Assembly: GCA_002478115.1 (NCBI GenBank) | Contig: DLMH01000054.1 | Coordinates: 62,001-126,000, forward strand | DNA from: Candidatus Acidiferrum typicum | GTDB taxonomy: Bacteria; Acidobacteriota; Terriglobia; Acidiferrales; UBA7541 | Direction: 5' to 3' | DNA length: 64,000 nucleotides | Shown here: piece by piece, positions 1 to 9,797 of the stretch | How the letters are laid out: each line of letters starts with the position of its first letter | Position numbering within the stretch: position 1 is the stretch's first letter | Position numbers and translations under genes: made by a program | Notes under the pieces: model-generated | Databases searched by the model: none | Told to the model about the DNA's origin: nothing | What the model saw: the letters and a program-made list of their open reading frames with translations, nothing else

Positions 1-17
1 AACAGGCGGAAGAGGGA

Positions 18-923
18 TTACTCGATTTCGACGTAATCGCCGGCGAAGGTAGCGTTACTGATGTAAGTAACGAACATGGTTGACGAGTTGTGGTCCACTC
101 TGATCACGATGCCCTCGCCGAGCACTTCCCGGGGCAGATCGTTCCACTCGTATTTTTGAGGTGTACTGCCGAAGCCAAGCAGTTTGTATTGAACGTCCGC
201 AGTAGTCGGAGTCATTTCCGCGCGCGCGCCCTGATAGCGGAAGATGCGGAAATAGTCCCCAACCTTCACGCCCTGATTGGTGCCGAGGTTGACATACACG
301 ATGGAATTCTGGCCATAGGTCTGCGAAAATTCCTGGCCTATGACAAGCATGCCGACGGACTTGCCGCTGACAGGCGCAAAATGATCGAACTGGCCGGCGG
401 GCTTGTATGGCGGCGAGGGGCGTTCCTCCATGGGCCTGAGGATGTCGCCGCGTTGGATGTAACTGCAGGTGAAGGTAACCTGTGCGGTAGAAACATTGGG
501 CTGCACGTTAATGACAACAAGTTGTCCGGTATCCGAGTAGATCGTGCCCATGGCCTTCAAGAGCTTGTCCTGCCACTTGAACCATTTCACCCGTACCGGA
601 TCAGGTACTGGCCGAACGGCAAAGAAGCGGTCCCCGACGCGCACGCCCTGATTGGAGCCTTTGTTGATGTAAACGTAATCACGGTTGGCGAAAACGATCT
701 TGACGTTGGACTGCTCTCCGGAAATCAAGCGCACCTCATCCTGCACTTTCTCACCGGAGATAAAGCCGGCACAGTAAACCGCCGAAAAATCAGGCGAGGT
801 GTGGGCGCCGACCGCTTGCGTGGAAGATACGACCTGGCTGGGGGCGTTGCCCTGCGCCGAAGCGCCGACGGCTGCCAGGAGAATTCCGAGACACATCGTT
901 GCTGCGTTTGCGCGCATCATCAT
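18..923 (-). CDS. Exported protein with two related VGD-type repeats
   Basis: I do not recognise a named family. The protein (about 301 residues) starts with a clear signal peptide: a short basic start, a hydrophobic run and an ASAQ cleavage region near residue 24. The mature part carries two similar segments, each of the pattern N-x-G-x-N-Q-G-V-x-V-G-D-x-F, about 120 residues apart, so it looks like a duplicated small beta domain. Similar segments occur in FlgT-like and other envelope proteins, but that is only a resemblance. A start at 923 or 920 is preferred over 941 because an AAGGAG ribosome site lies just upstream of the run of three ATG codons. It is transcribed away from aroDE and stands alone. 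Confidence 0.75.
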   Translation of the reverse strand: MMMRANAATMCLGILLAAVGASAQGNAPSQVVSSTQAVGAHTSPDFSAVYCAGFISGEKVQDEVRLISGEQSNVKIVFANRDYVYINKGSNQGVRVGDRFFAVRPVPDPVRVKWFKWQDKLLKAMGTIYSDTGQLVVINVQPNVSTAQVTFTCSYIQRGDILRPMEERPSPPYKPAGQFDHFAPVSGKSVGMLVIGQEFSQTYGQNSIVYVNLGTNQGVKVGDYFRIFRYQGARAEMTPTTADVQYKLLGFGSTPQKYEWNDLPREVLGEGIVIRVDHNSSTMFVTYISNATFAGDYVEIE

Positions 924-1086
924 CGTACTCCTTCGACTCACGCCAGAAAGGGCCGTGCGGGGACTTGCACCTTTGAAGCTAGCAAGCGCCTCAGGCTACG
1001 TCAACAAAATGGGTGAGGACGCTTTACACATTTGCAAAGGCATGCTACAAGCCCTATTTTCAAGGGATTGGGGGTAGTTTACGTCC

Positions 1087-2601
1087 ATGAAACCGTTCGG
1101 AACCGGGGTGGGGCGCATTTGCGGAGTGGCCGCGGCCGCAACCGCCAGGGAATTGAGGGTTCTGCTCCGGCAGGCGCTTCGCTACACCCGGACCGTGGAA
1201 CTTCGTTTGGACTGGCTGCGGAGCGACCAGGAACGCCAGAAGTTCTTAAGTTGGCTGAAGAGATCTCGCCCGGAAGGCGCCATTTTAGTAGCGACTTGCC
1301 GCCGGCGCATTGGCGGGGGAGAGTTTGCTGGAGACGCCGGCGCGGAATTGTACTGGCTCATGAAGGCAGGGCAAGCGGGCTGCCAGTGGTGTGATCTGGA
1401 AGTGGAAACGCTGCGGGAGCTGCCGGGAAAGTCCGTGGAAGGATACGCGATACCATCGAAGATGATGCTCTCGATGCACGATTTTCGACGGACGGCGAAA
1501 CTTCCCAAGAAGCTGAGCCTGCCGCCCCATGGAGGAGTGGACGCGATCAAGATGGCAGCGATGTCCCAGACAATTGGGGACAGCGTGAGACTTCTGAAAA
1601 TGCTGCGTCACTCGCGACAACTGATTGCCGTGCCGATGGGAGAGATCGGATTGCCCGCGAGGTTGCTGGCCCTGCGCGAGGGAAGTGCGCTGGCCTATGC
1701 ACCGGTGGCGGCGGTGACAGCGCCGGGACAAGTGCACCTGCGCGATTTCAAGGAGATGTACCGCGCGCACAAGATTACGCTCAAGACGCGGGTCTTCGGC
1801 GTAATCGGGAATCCCATCGGGCACTCGATGTCGCCCTTGCTGCACAACACGGGTTACATTGCAGCGAAAAAGGACGCGGTGTTCCTGCCGTTCCTGGTGG
1901 AACGCCTGGACGATTTCCTGAAGGCAGCGCCGGATCTGGGCGTGGAGGGCTTCGGGGTAACCTTGCCGCACAAAGAGGCGGTCTTCCGGCGATTGGATGA
2001 TTGCGAACCTTTGGCGCAACGGATAGGCGCAGTGAACACCGTTACGGTACGGCGTGATGGGTCGCTCTATGGAAGCAACACCGATTATCTGGGAGTGCTG
2101 CGCGCACTCGAGAGGAAACTGCAGCTTCGAGGCAGCCGCGTGCTGATTTTTGGGGCTGGCGGCTCCGCACGGGCCGCGGCTTTTGCGCTGGCCCATGCTG
2201 GGGCTGAGGTTTTTGTTTGTGCGCGGCGGGAAGCGGCGGCAAAGGCGTTGGCGCGCGCCGTTGGCGGCGAAGCGGTGCGGCGCGGCACGTTGGGTAAGGA
2301 GCGCTTTGACGCCATTTTGAATGCGACACCCGTGGGGATGCACCCGCAGGTTGGAATTTCGCCCCTGAGGGCCGGCGAGTTACACTGTCCTGTCGTGATG
2401 GACTTCATCTACCGCCCACTGCGGACGAAGTTGCTTCAGATCGCGGCGGCGAAAGGGATTCGCACGGTGTCCGGCGTGGAAATGTTTCTGGCACAAGGAA
2501 TCGCGCAATGGGAATTGTGGATGGGAGGCCGAGCCCCGGAAGCAGCCATGCGCCGCGCGGTGCTGCAGGCGCTGCAAGCGGGAAAGCAAAAACGCGGGTG
2601 A
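1087..2601 (+). CDS. aroDE: Bifunctional 3-dehydroquinate dehydratase / shikimate dehydrogenase
   Basis: A fusion catalysing steps three and four of the shikimate pathway in the cytoplasm. Residues 1-225 are a type I dehydroquinase: ELRLDW near 38-43, the catalytic His131 in the SMHDF motif, and the Schiff-base Lys155 in AIKMAA. Residues 235-504 are shikimate dehydrogenase: substrate-binding SMSP at 247-250, catalytic Lys296 in TLPHKEA, NTD at 331-333 and the NADP-binding GAGGSAR at 356-362. All key residues of both halves are present, so both should be active. The 504-residue length fits a two-domain enzyme. It lies 86 bases upstream of trpE on the same strand, so aromatic precursor synthesis and tryptophan synthesis may share a transcript. 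AroDE fusions are known in plants, Chlamydia and some other bacteria. Confidence 0.95.
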   Translation: MKPFGTGVGRICGVAAAATARELRVLLRQALRYTRTVELRLDWLRSDQERQKFLSWLKRSRPEGAILVATCRRRIGGGEFAGDAGAELYWLMKAGQAGCQWCDLEVETLRELPGKSVEGYAIPSKMMLSMHDFRRTAKLPKKLSLPPHGGVDAIKMAAMSQTIGDSVRLLKMLRHSRQLIAVPMGEIGLPARLLALREGSALAYAPVAAVTAPGQVHLRDFKEMYRAHKITLKTRVFGVIGNPIGHSMSPLLHNTGYIAAKKDAVFLPFLVERLDDFLKAAPDLGVEGFGVTLPHKEAVFRRLDDCEPLAQRIGAVNTVTVRRDGSLYGSNTDYLGVLRALERKLQLRGSRVLIFGAGGSARAAAFALAHAGAEVFVCARREAAAKALARAVGGEAVRRGTLGKERFDAILNATPVGMHPQVGISPLRAGELHCPVVMDFIYRPLRTKLLQIAAAKGIRTVSGVEMFLAQGIAQWELWMGGRAPEAAMRRAVLQALQAGKQKRG

Positions 2602-2687
2602 CCTGGTCCAAAGAAAAGCCGACCTGACGCAGGTTGTACTTTGCCTTCGACTTGCAACCCTAAAACTGGAATAGTGATCGCAAAACG

Positions 2688-4199
2688 ATGATTCAGCCTT
2701 GTTTCCAGGAATTTCAACGGCTCGCCAAACGCGGGAACCTTATCCCGGTGTATGACGTTTTCTCCGCGGACCTGCTGACGCCGGTGAGCGCCTATTTGCG
2801 CGTGGCGCAGGGGGCGAGATATTCCTTTTTGCTGGAGAGCGTGGAGGGTGGCGAGAAAATCGCGCGGTATACCTTTGCGGGCGCCAATCCGGAAGAGGTG
2901 TTTCGCTACGCCGGCGGAGCGTGCGTACTGGAGAGCCGCGACCGCATTATCTGGGAAGAGCGTGACCCCATTTCGTTCTTGCGGGAACACATGGCGCGGT
3001 TTCAGCCCGTGCGTTTGCCGGGTTTGCCGCCGCTGGTGGCCGGGGCGATCGGGTACTTCAGCTACGACATGGTGAGGCTGATCGAGCGGCTCCCCAAACG
3101 ATTACGCGACGACATCGGCGTGTATGACGCCATGTTGATGTTCTATCGCGGGATCATCGCGTTCGATCACGTGCAGCACCGCTTGTGGATCGTGCGCAAT
3201 GTTTACACCGAGGGGCCGGGAACTCTGCGCGCGAAGTACAACAAGGCCGTGAAGGAGATCCGGCGAACCTGGCAAATGCTGGAAGAGCCAGTGGCCGGGG
3301 AGCGGCCCGCGAAGAAGAAAGCCGCGAAATCGCAGGCGCCAAAGGTCAGTTCGAATTTCAAGCCGAAGGAATACCTGGAGGCGGTCAGGAGGGCGAAGAA
3401 GTACATTCGCGAGGGCGATATTTTCCAGGTGGTGTTGAGCCAGCGATTCTCGGCGAAGACCAAGGCCGCGCCGTTCGACATTTACCGCGAACTGCGGGCG
3501 CTGAATCCCTCGCCCTATCTCTTTTACCTGCATCTGAACGACGTGCATGTGGTGGGCAGTTCGCCGGAAATGCTGGTGAAGGTGCAGGGCAGGGAAGTGT
3601 TTTACCGGCCAATTGCCGGCACGCGTTGGCGGGGCAAGGATGAGGCGGAGGATGTGAGGCTGGAGCGCGAGATGTTGGCCAGCGAGAAAGAACGCGCCGA
3701 ACACATAATGCTGGTGGATCTGGGGAGGAACGATCTCGGGCGGGTGTGCGACTACGGCTCGGTGAAGGTGGAAAAGCTGATGAGCGTGGAGCGCTACTCG
3801 CACGTGATGCACCTGGTGTCCAGCTTGCGCGGGAAACTGCGCGAGGATGTGGACTGTTTTGACGCGCTGATGTCGTGCTTTCCGGCAGGGACCGTTTCCG
3901 GAGCGCCCAAGGTTCGCGCCATGGAGATCATCGAGGAGTTTGAGAAGACGCGCCGGGGCATCTACGCGGGCGGGATTCTATATCTGGATTTTGCGGGGAA
4001 TCTGGATTCCTGCATTGCGCTGCGAACGATGGTCATCAAGAATGGCGTAGCGCACGTGCAGGCCGGCGGAGGCATTGTCGCCGATTCGACGCCGGAAGGG
4101 GAGTTTCGCGAGTCGGTGAATAAATCCAAGGCGCTGCTGCGCGCGCTGGAATGCGCGCATGGCGGTGGCGATTCTCCGGGAGTGAGACACAAACCGTGA
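2688..4199 (+). CDS. trpE: Anthranilate synthase component I
   Basis: Converts chorismate to anthranilate, the first committed step of tryptophan synthesis, using ammonia delivered by TrpG. At 503 residues it is a full-length TrpE. The N-terminal region holds the LLES motif (around 49-52) that belongs to the tryptophan feedback site in this family. The chorismate-binding domain fills the C-terminal half, with GTRWRG near 311 and the signature PGTVSGAPK near 399-407. The stop codon overlaps the GTG start of trpG by four bases, so the two subunits are almost certainly translationally coupled. No convincing leader peptide or attenuator is visible in the 86 bases upstream. Confidence 0.97.
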   Translation: MIQPCFQEFQRLAKRGNLIPVYDVFSADLLTPVSAYLRVAQGARYSFLLESVEGGEKIARYTFAGANPEEVFRYAGGACVLESRDRIIWEERDPISFLREHMARFQPVRLPGLPPLVAGAIGYFSYDMVRLIERLPKRLRDDIGVYDAMLMFYRGIIAFDHVQHRLWIVRNVYTEGPGTLRAKYNKAVKEIRRTWQMLEEPVAGERPAKKKAAKSQAPKVSSNFKPKEYLEAVRRAKKYIREGDIFQVVLSQRFSAKTKAAPFDIYRELRALNPSPYLFYLHLNDVHVVGSSPEMLVKVQGREVFYRPIAGTRWRGKDEAEDVRLEREMLASEKERAEHIMLVDLGRNDLGRVCDYGSVKVEKLMSVERYSHVMHLVSSLRGKLREDVDCFDALMSCFPAGTVSGAPKVRAMEIIEEFEKTRRGIYAGGILYLDFAGNLDSCIALRTMVIKNGVAHVQAGGGIVADSTPEGEFRESVNKSKALLRALECAHGGGDSPGVRHKP

Positions 4200-4759
4200 T
4201 TCTGCTGCTCGACAACTACGATTCGTTTACCTACAACCTGGCGCAATACCTGGGCGAGCTAGGATGCCAGGTGGAAGTGCACCGCAACGACAGGATTTCC
4301 GTGGAACAGATTGCGCGGCGAAAGCCGGAGCGGATTGTGATTTCCCCGGGCCCGTGTACGCCGCAGGAGGCAGGCATTTCCGTCGAAGTGATTCAGAAGC
4401 TGGGCGGGAAGATTCCGATCCTCGGCGTGTGCCTGGGGCACCAGGCGATTGGGGCAGCCTATGGCGGCAAGGTCATCCGCGCGCCAAAACTGTTTCATGG
4501 CAAAACGAGCGAGATCCGGCACGATGGGAAGGGGATTTTTGCCGGGCTGCCGAACCCGTTCACGGCCACGCGTTACCATTCGCTGATTGTGGAACGCAGG
4601 TCGCTGCCCCGGGAATTGACGATCACGGCCGAAACGAGCGACGGGATCATCATGGGACTCAGCCACCGCAAGCACAAAGTAGCGGGCGTGCAGTTTCACC
4701 CCGAATCCGTGCTAACGCAAGCGGGGAAGCAACTCCTGCAAAATTTTCTGGCGCTGTAG
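4196..4759 (+). CDS. trpG: Anthranilate synthase component II (glutamine amidotransferase)
   Basis: Class I glutamine amidotransferase that releases ammonia from glutamine for TrpE. The start is the GTG at 4196, which overlaps the trpE stop as GTGA. It gives a 187-residue protein beginning with the family-typical [13 protein letters not shown]. Starting at the upstream ATG at 4151 would only add an unrelated 15-residue leader inside trpE. The catalytic triad is intact: Cys79 in GVCLGHQ, and His168 and Glu170 in the FHPES motif. In some bacteria the same subunit also serves aminodeoxychorismate synthase (PabA). The tight coupling to trpE points to tryptophan synthesis here, but dual use cannot be excluded. 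Confidence 0.97.
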   Translation: MILLLDNYDSFTYNLAQYLGELGCQVEVHRNDRISVEQIARRKPERIVISPGPCTPQEAGISVEVIQKLGGKIPILGVCLGHQAIGAAYGGKVIRAPKLFHGKTSEIRHDGKGIFAGLPNPFTATRYHSLIVERRSLPRELTITAETSDGIIMGLSHRKHKVAGVQFHPESVLTQAGKQLLQNFLAL

Positions 4760-4831
4760 CGGTCCCGTGGTACTCAAACAGTTGGAAGTAGTGGCTGCTT
4801 TTCAACTCTTCGTTCATCGGGAGTGTGCATC

Positions 4832-5337
4832 ATGAAATGTCGGGCTAAGATCGCTGCGCTTCTGTTCTCTGTCGCTGCGCTCATGGCGAGCGCTCAGTCA
4901 ACACCGGATGCGCAGGGGACGTGCAGGAGACTCAGGTTCGCGGTTATTGGATCGATCCATCCACTAGGCTGATGTGGGCTGGGAAAGACAACGGAAAAGA
5001 TGTGAACTGGCACAAGGCCATTAGATACTGCCGCGATCTGCGATTGGCTGGCTATTCCGACTGGAGGCTCGCGACGCTCGGGGAGTTGGAAGGGATCTAT
5101 GACAAGGACGCCAATACTCCCGGGCGCAACGGCCAAGGGGCTTCAACTTGGCACGTGAAGGGCAATCTGTTCTTGACCGGCAATCAATGGAGCAGCAGCC
5201 GATTAGTAGATGATCGCGGGCACCCTTCGGGGTATGCGTCGCGCTTCGATTTCAACGAAGGACGGGTGTTCAACGGCGACGAACTCTCGTTCTACACCAA
5301 CAAGCGCGCGCTGTGTGTGCGCGGTTCCGGAAAATGA
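4832..5337 (+). pseudogene. Exported DUF1566 (Lcl-type) protein, frameshifted
   Basis: The DUF1566 domain (WIDPSTRLMWAGKDNG, then WHKAIRYCRDLRLAGYSDWRL, cut here as two parts) is open from a GTG at 4921 to 5337. The natural N-terminus lies just upstream in another frame: ATG at 4832 opens a signal peptide (MKCRAKIAALLFSVAALMAS followed by AQS). That frame runs out of phase at the GGGG run at 4915-4918, and adding one base there would restore one continuous protein of about 168 residues. As written, the gene would give either an exported stub or a domain without a signal peptide. A single-base indel in a G run may be a sequencing error or a recent mutation. The function of DUF1566 proteins is unknown; many are exported. 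Confidence 0.7.
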
Positions 5338-5760
5338 TGCTCGCAGGCCCGCCTCTGGGCGGCCTGTAAGGGCCGCTGGCGGGGGCTGTGGCCGTGAGAG
5401 CTGAGGTCTTGAAAGACGGCGCTGCTGCGCAGCGTCATGAGGGTGACACGTCACCCCCGAATGGGCGCTGTAGAGCGCCGTCCGGCGCTCTGGGTTAACT
5501 TCCTCGCGTCGCGCCAGTTAGAAAAACAGCGGCGCTCTGGAGCGCTCCAGGGCGCTGTCCGTTAACTTGTTGATTTTTCTGCCAGAGTAGTACACTAGGA
5601 ATTACTGAAGTAGTGTCAGAATGGTACCTCTTAAGTAACTCGCGAAATAAAATAGAACAGAGATATTACAGAATAAAATATATTGAATGATTGGTTAAAA
5701 TAGAATAAGGTGGCCTTCAGCGGGTAGTTCCTCCGTTTCGCCCGGCTTCGGAGGCCCTCC
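5338..5760. other. Intergenic region: palindromes, then an AT-rich stretch
   Basis: No gene is supported. The first part (5338-5570) is GC-rich and full of short perfect inverted repeats: GGGTGAC-AC-GTCACCC at 5441-5456, GGCGCT-GTAG-AGCGCC at about 5465-5480, and a TGGAGCGCTCCA palindrome near 5540. The second part (about 5570-5710) is strikingly AT-rich for this genome, with several TAAAATA-like runs, and it precedes the FecR-like gene at 5761. The AT-rich part may carry that gene's promoter. I could not assign an unambiguous -35/-10 pair. Confidence 0.5.
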
Positions 5761-6444
5761 ATGTTTCTATTTCACCGTACCCTGGCAATCCTTCTGGTTT
5801 TCACTCTTTGCATGTATCCCTTGCTGTGCAGGGCAGGTGCGAAAGGGCCATTGGGAATTCTGACGCAGGCTTATGAGGCTCGCCTGAACGAGGCGGCCGC
5901 CTTTCCCGGACTTTCCGTGTTTGAAGGCGAGGACGTCTCGACGGAGGCGGAAGGCCGGCTGGCTGTGCGTGTGGGCCGAGCGACGGTCTGGCTGGCAGGG
6001 TCCAGCGGCGCAACGCTGCATGGAATAGACAGTGGCGCCCATGTGGATCTGACCGCCGGGACGGTCTCCTTCACTTCGCCGGAAAACGGAATCGTGGAAA
6101 TCCACGCCGAGGAAGCGTTCCTGCGCCCGGAAAAGAACCAACTGACACATGCAGAAGTCACGATTCTTGCACCGACCGTGCTTCAGGTTCGCGCGCGGCG
6201 AGGGGATCTCGCCTTCCGGTACCGCGAGGAATTTCAGGTGCTGCCGGAAGGTGCAACGTACCGGATCTATCTCGATTCTCCGGCAGAGCCACAAGACACA
6301 ACGGGTTCGGGCGCGCAAAAATCCACCAGGTTGCGAAAGGTTTCGTATTTCGTGGTGGGAACCGCGGGTGCGGGGCTGGCGGCGTGGGGAATCTACGAGT
6401 TCACACACTCCGGCAGTGGCATGGAAAGCCCTGCCAAGCCTTAG
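5761..6444 (+). CDS. FecR-like membrane-associated protein
   Basis: A 227-residue protein of uncertain role. It opens with a signal peptide (hydrophobic residues about 6-24). Residues 40-150 read like a FecR-type beta-rich domain: GEDVSTEAEGRLAVRVGRA, then a hydrophobic/glycine pattern including TVWLAGSSGATLHG. Near residues 193-216 there is a second hydrophobic helix followed by a short polar tail. FecR-like domains in Acidobacteriota are common in exported proteins of unknown function, so I do not infer iron signalling: no sigma factor or TonB receptor is adjacent. It ends 40 bases from the convergent trpD. Confidence 0.6.
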   Translation: MFLFHRTLAILLVFTLCMYPLLCRAGAKGPLGILTQAYEARLNEAAAFPGLSVFEGEDVSTEAEGRLAVRVGRATVWLAGSSGATLHGIDSGAHVDLTAGTVSFTSPENGIVEIHAEEAFLRPEKNQLTHAEVTILAPTVLQVRARRGDLAFRYREEFQVLPEGATYRIYLDSPAEPQDTTGSGAQKSTRLRKVSYFVVGTAGAGLAAWGIYEFTHSGSGMESPAKP

Positions 6445-6483
6445 GAAGCAGACGCCCGCCAGGCCTCATTCTGTTGCTTGGCT

Positions 6484-7545
6484 TCAACCGTCGCTGCTGG
6501 TGTTCAGAAAGGTTTTGAGCTGTTGCAACTTGGCGAGAGCCGCGCCGGAATCGATGGCCTGAGCGGCCACTTGCGCGCCGGATTGGAAATCTTCGGCGAG
6601 GCCCGCGACGACGAGAGCGGCTGCCGCGTTCACGATAACGACGTCGCGTGGGGCGCCGGGCTGTCCCTCGAAAATCCGGCGGATGAGATCGGCATTCTCG
6701 TGAGGAATTCCGCCACGGAGCGCTTCAAGGGGCGCCCGCGCGACGCCAAACGCCTCGGGCGTGACGATAAAGTTCCGGATGCGGCCGTCGCGCACTTCCG
6801 TGATAAGGGTTTCACCCGCAAGCGAAATTTCATCCAGCTCGTTGCCATGAACCACGAAGGCGCGTTGCGCGCCCAATTCCAAGAGAGTTGCGGCTACCAG
6901 GTCGAGGGCTTCCTGGGCAAAAACCCCCAGCACCTGCCTGTCTGCGCCGGCCGGGTTTGTGAGTGGCCCCAATAAATTAAACACGGTGCGTTTGCCGATC
7001 TGCTTGCGCGCAGGCACCGCATGGCGAGCGGCCGCATGAGCCACTGGCGCGAACAGGAAACCGATTCCCACTTCGCGAATCGCCTGGCCCGCGCGCCGCA
7101 TGGACACGTCAATACGCATGCCGAGCGCTTCCAGGACATCGGCGGAACCGCTGCGCGAACTGGTTGACCTGTTCCCATGCTTGGCGACGCGCGCGCCGGC
7201 GGCCGCGGCCACAAAGGCCGCTGCCGTGGAAATATTGAAAGTGCCGCTGGCATCGCCACCCGTGCCGCAAGTGTCCACCAGATTTTCCGGGCGTGACTCT
7301 CCGGGCGCGAAGACGGGCGCGGCGTGGCGGCGCATGGTGCTGGCAAAGCCGGCCAGTTCGGCGACGCTGACAGGGCGCAGGTTCAAGGCAGTCAGAAGGC
7401 GGACAATCGCCGGGGTTTCCAAGCGGCCAGAGAGCAACTCCTCCATGATGGATTCTGCTTCGGCGCGCGTGAGGGTGGCGCCGGCTTCCGCTTTCTCGAT
7501 CAATGCGGTGCTGTTGGTCATGTCTTCTGCGAAGGGCAAAACCAC
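6484..7545 (-). CDS. trpD: Anthranilate phosphoribosyltransferase
   Basis: Transfers a phosphoribosyl group from PRPP to anthranilate, the second step of tryptophan synthesis. The 353-residue protein has the family hallmarks: the PRPP-binding DTCGTGGD motif near 88-95, the KHGNRSTSSRSGSADVLEALG segment near 119-139 (anthranilate and Mg site), and LLGPLTNPA near 190. An alternative ATG at 7521 would remove eight residues and may be the real start, since conserved helices begin after it. It lies on the strand opposite to trpE/trpG and converges on the FecR-like gene, so the tryptophan genes are split into at least two transcription units. trpC, trpF, trpB and trpA are not in the window. Confidence 0.96.
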   Translation of the reverse strand: MVLPFAEDMTNSTALIEKAEAGATLTRAEAESIMEELLSGRLETPAIVRLLTALNLRPVSVAELAGFASTMRRHAAPVFAPGESRPENLVDTCGTGGDASGTFNISTAAAFVAAAAGARVAKHGNRSTSSRSGSADVLEALGMRIDVSMRRAGQAIREVGIGFLFAPVAHAAARHAVPARKQIGKRTVFNLLGPLTNPAGADRQVLGVFAQEALDLVAATLLELGAQRAFVVHGNELDEISLAGETLITEVRDGRIRNFIVTPEAFGVARAPLEALRGGIPHENADLIRRIFEGQPGAPRDVVIVNAAAALVVAGLAEDFQSGAQVAAQAIDSGAALAKLQQLKTFLNTSSDG

Positions 7546-7678
7546 TGCCTTGCTCGAACCCCGCGTCTCAAGTAAACTTGGATGTTTTGCGAGACCTCAA
7601 ATACTAACATCTGTGCACTGCACCATCGTCGCACAGCATAGCGACCGCGTCACGGCCGCGTAAAAGGCAGAACCTCAA

Positions 7679-8848
7679 ATGAAGATCCACGAATACCAAG
7701 CAAAAGCGATCCTTGCTCGTTACGGCGTCGCCACGCCCCGCGGCGAAGTGGCATTCACGAAGGAGGAAGCGCGCGAAGCGGCCCAGCGCCTGAAATCCCA
7801 CGTGGTTGTGGTGAAGGCGCAGATCCATGCGGGAGGGCGCGGAAAGGGTGGAGGCGTAAAGCTCACACGCTCCGCCGACGAAGCCGCGGAAACGGCTTCG
7901 CATATCCTGGGCATGACATTGGTTACGCCGCAAACGGGCCCGCAGGGACGCCTCGTGCGGCGGCTGCTGATTGAAGAGGGCCTGGACATCAAGCGGGAAC
8001 TCTATCTGGGGCTACTGATTGATCGGGAGACGGAGCGGCCCGTGTTTATGGCAAGCTCCGCAGGCGGGATGGAGATTGAGCAGGTGGCGAAGGAAAATCC
8101 CGGCGCGATTCTGCGCGAGCCGATCCATCCGGCCGTAGGATTGCAGGCCTATCAGGCGCGCAAGATTGCGTTTGGGCTGGGGCTCACGGGAGAGCAAGTG
8201 ACGGCGGCGGTCCCGTTCTTGCTGGCGCTGTATCGCGCGTTCATCGATACGGATGCGTCGTTGGTGGAGATCAACCCGTGCGTTGTGACCGGCGACGGCA
8301 AGATCGTGGCACTCGATGCAAAGATGACGTTTGACGATAACGGGCTCTTCCGGCACAAGGAGCTTCGCGAGTTGCGCGACCTGGATGAGGAAGACCCGCT
8401 CGAGGTGGAGGCATCCAAGTACGGGCTGAACTACATCAAGCTGGACGGTACCGTGGCTTGCATGGTGAACGGCGCGGGACTCGCCATGGCCACCATGGAC
8501 ATCATCAAGTATGCGGGCGGGTCGCCGGCCAACTTCCTGGATGTGGGCGGCGGCGCTTCCGCCGATCAGGTCAAGAATGCCTTCCGCATTCTCCTGAGCG
8601 ATCCCGAGGTCAGAGCGGTTTTTATCAACATTTTTGGCGGCATTCTGCGCTGCGACGTGCTGGCGACGGGCGTTGTGGCGGCGGCGAAGGATCTGCAAGT
8701 GAAAATACCGATTGTGGTGCGAATGGAAGGAACGAATGTGGAGCGAGGACAACAGATTCTCCGCGAAAGCGGATTGAATTTTACGATTGCAGAGGGCATG
8801 AAGGATGGCGCACAAAAGGTTGTTGCGTTGGCAGGAGGTGCGCGATGA
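7679..8848 (+). CDS. sucC: Succinyl-CoA ligase, beta subunit
   Basis: Nucleotide-binding subunit of succinyl-CoA synthetase, a TCA-cycle step giving ATP or GTP. The 389-residue length is standard. It starts with the conserved MKIHEYQAK, has an ATP-grasp domain ([16 protein letters not shown] at about 42-57) and the ligase CoA domain with [16 protein letters not shown] and [10 protein letters not shown]. The stop codon overlaps the sucD start (ATGA), so alpha and beta should be made in equal amounts. It is divergent from trpD. Confidence 0.98.
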   Translation: MKIHEYQAKAILARYGVATPRGEVAFTKEEAREAAQRLKSHVVVVKAQIHAGGRGKGGGVKLTRSADEAAETASHILGMTLVTPQTGPQGRLVRRLLIEEGLDIKRELYLGLLIDRETERPVFMASSAGGMEIEQVAKENPGAILREPIHPAVGLQAYQARKIAFGLGLTGEQVTAAVPFLLALYRAFIDTDASLVEINPCVVTGDGKIVALDAKMTFDDNGLFRHKELRELRDLDEEDPLEVEASKYGLNYIKLDGTVACMVNGAGLAMATMDIIKYAGGSPANFLDVGGGASADQVKNAFRILLSDPEVRAVFINIFGGILRCDVLATGVVAAAKDLQVKIPIVVRMEGTNVERGQQILRESGLNFTIAEGMKDGAQKVVALAGGAR

Positions 8849-9714
8849 GCATCCTGGTCAATGAAAAAACGCGGCTTCTGGTGCAGGGATTTACCGGGCG
8901 GGAAGGCACGTTCCACTCGCAGCAGATGATCGAGTATGGAACGAATGTCGTGGGCGGTGTAACGCCGGGCAAGGGCGGCACGAAGCATCTGGAGCGCCCC
9001 GTATTCAACACCGTCGCCGAAGGCGTGAAAGCGACGGGCGCGGATGCCACCGTGATTCTTGTGCCGCCGGCGTATTCAGCGGACGCAATTCTGGAAGCTG
9101 CCGACGCGAAGGTAGCCCTGGTGGTTTGCATCACGGAGGGGATTCCCACGCTGGACATGGTGCGAGTCTCCAACGTCGTGGACAAGTCCAAAACGCGCCT
9201 GATCGGGCCGAACTGCCCGGGGATTATTTCTCCCGGCAAATGCAAGATCGGGATCATGCCGGGGCGCATTCACAAGCAGGGAAATGTCGGATTGGTGAGC
9301 CGCAGCGGCACCTTGACCTATGAGGCCGTATACCAACTGACGCAACTGGGGATTGGCCAGTCCACGTGCATTGGGATTGGCGGCGATCCGATCATCGGCA
9401 CAACGTTTCTAGATGCCATAAAGATGTTCAATGACGATCTGGACACGCACGCCATCGTGCTGATCGGCGAAATCGGCGGGAATGCGGAAGAGCGCGCTTC
9501 CGAGTGGATTAAGGCGAATGTGAAGAAGCCCGTGGTGGGCTTCATCGCCGGGCAGACGGCGCCGCCGGGACGGCGCATGGGCCACGCGGGTGCGATCATC
9601 AGCGGCGGCCAAGGCACGGCAAAGGACAAGTACGCCGCGATGAATGCGGCGGGGATTCACACGGTGGAGACGCCTGCGGATTTGGGATCCAAGGTTGCCG
9701 CCGTGCTGAAATGA
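8845..9714 (+). CDS. sucD: Succinyl-CoA ligase, alpha subunit
   Basis: CoA-binding and phosphohistidine subunit of succinyl-CoA synthetase. The correct start is the ATG at 8845, overlapping the sucC stop by four bases. The frame is open further upstream inside sucC, but that part is not homologous. The 289-residue product begins [20 protein letters not shown], has the CoA-binding GGVTPGKGG near 37-45 and the active-site His247 in the GHAGAI motif, which is phosphorylated during catalysis. It forms a two-gene operon with sucC. Confidence 0.98.
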   Translation: MSILVNEKTRLLVQGFTGREGTFHSQQMIEYGTNVVGGVTPGKGGTKHLERPVFNTVAEGVKATGADATVILVPPAYSADAILEAADAKVALVVCITEGIPTLDMVRVSNVVDKSKTRLIGPNCPGIISPGKCKIGIMPGRIHKQGNVGLVSRSGTLTYEAVYQLTQLGIGQSTCIGIGGDPIIGTTFLDAIKMFNDDLDTHAIVLIGEIGGNAEERASEWIKANVKKPVVGFIAGQTAPPGRRMGHAGAIISGGQGTAKDKYAAMNAAGIHTVETPADLGSKVAAVLK

Positions 9715-9770
9715 AGCAAAGAAATGAGGAAGCAAAGAAGCAAAGAAGCAAAGAGATAAGGAAGTAAAGA
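9713..9770 (+). repeat. GAAGCAAA direct repeats after sucD
   Basis: An imperfect tandem array of the 8-base unit GAAGCAAA. Three clean adjacent copies sit near 9729-9752, with diverged copies on each side. It starts inside the sucD stop codon and ends shortly before the four-helix-bundle remnant. It is purine-rich and not hairpin-forming, so it is not a terminator. Confidence 0.7.
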
Positions 9771-9797
9771 TCGTGTGGCTGCACGTGGAAGTTGCGG

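Noticed and set aside
2602..2687. Possible trp attenuator upstream of trpE
   Set aside because: A GGTTG/CAACC pairing exists, but there is no leader peptide with Trp codons, no terminator stem with a T run, and the gap is only 86 bases.
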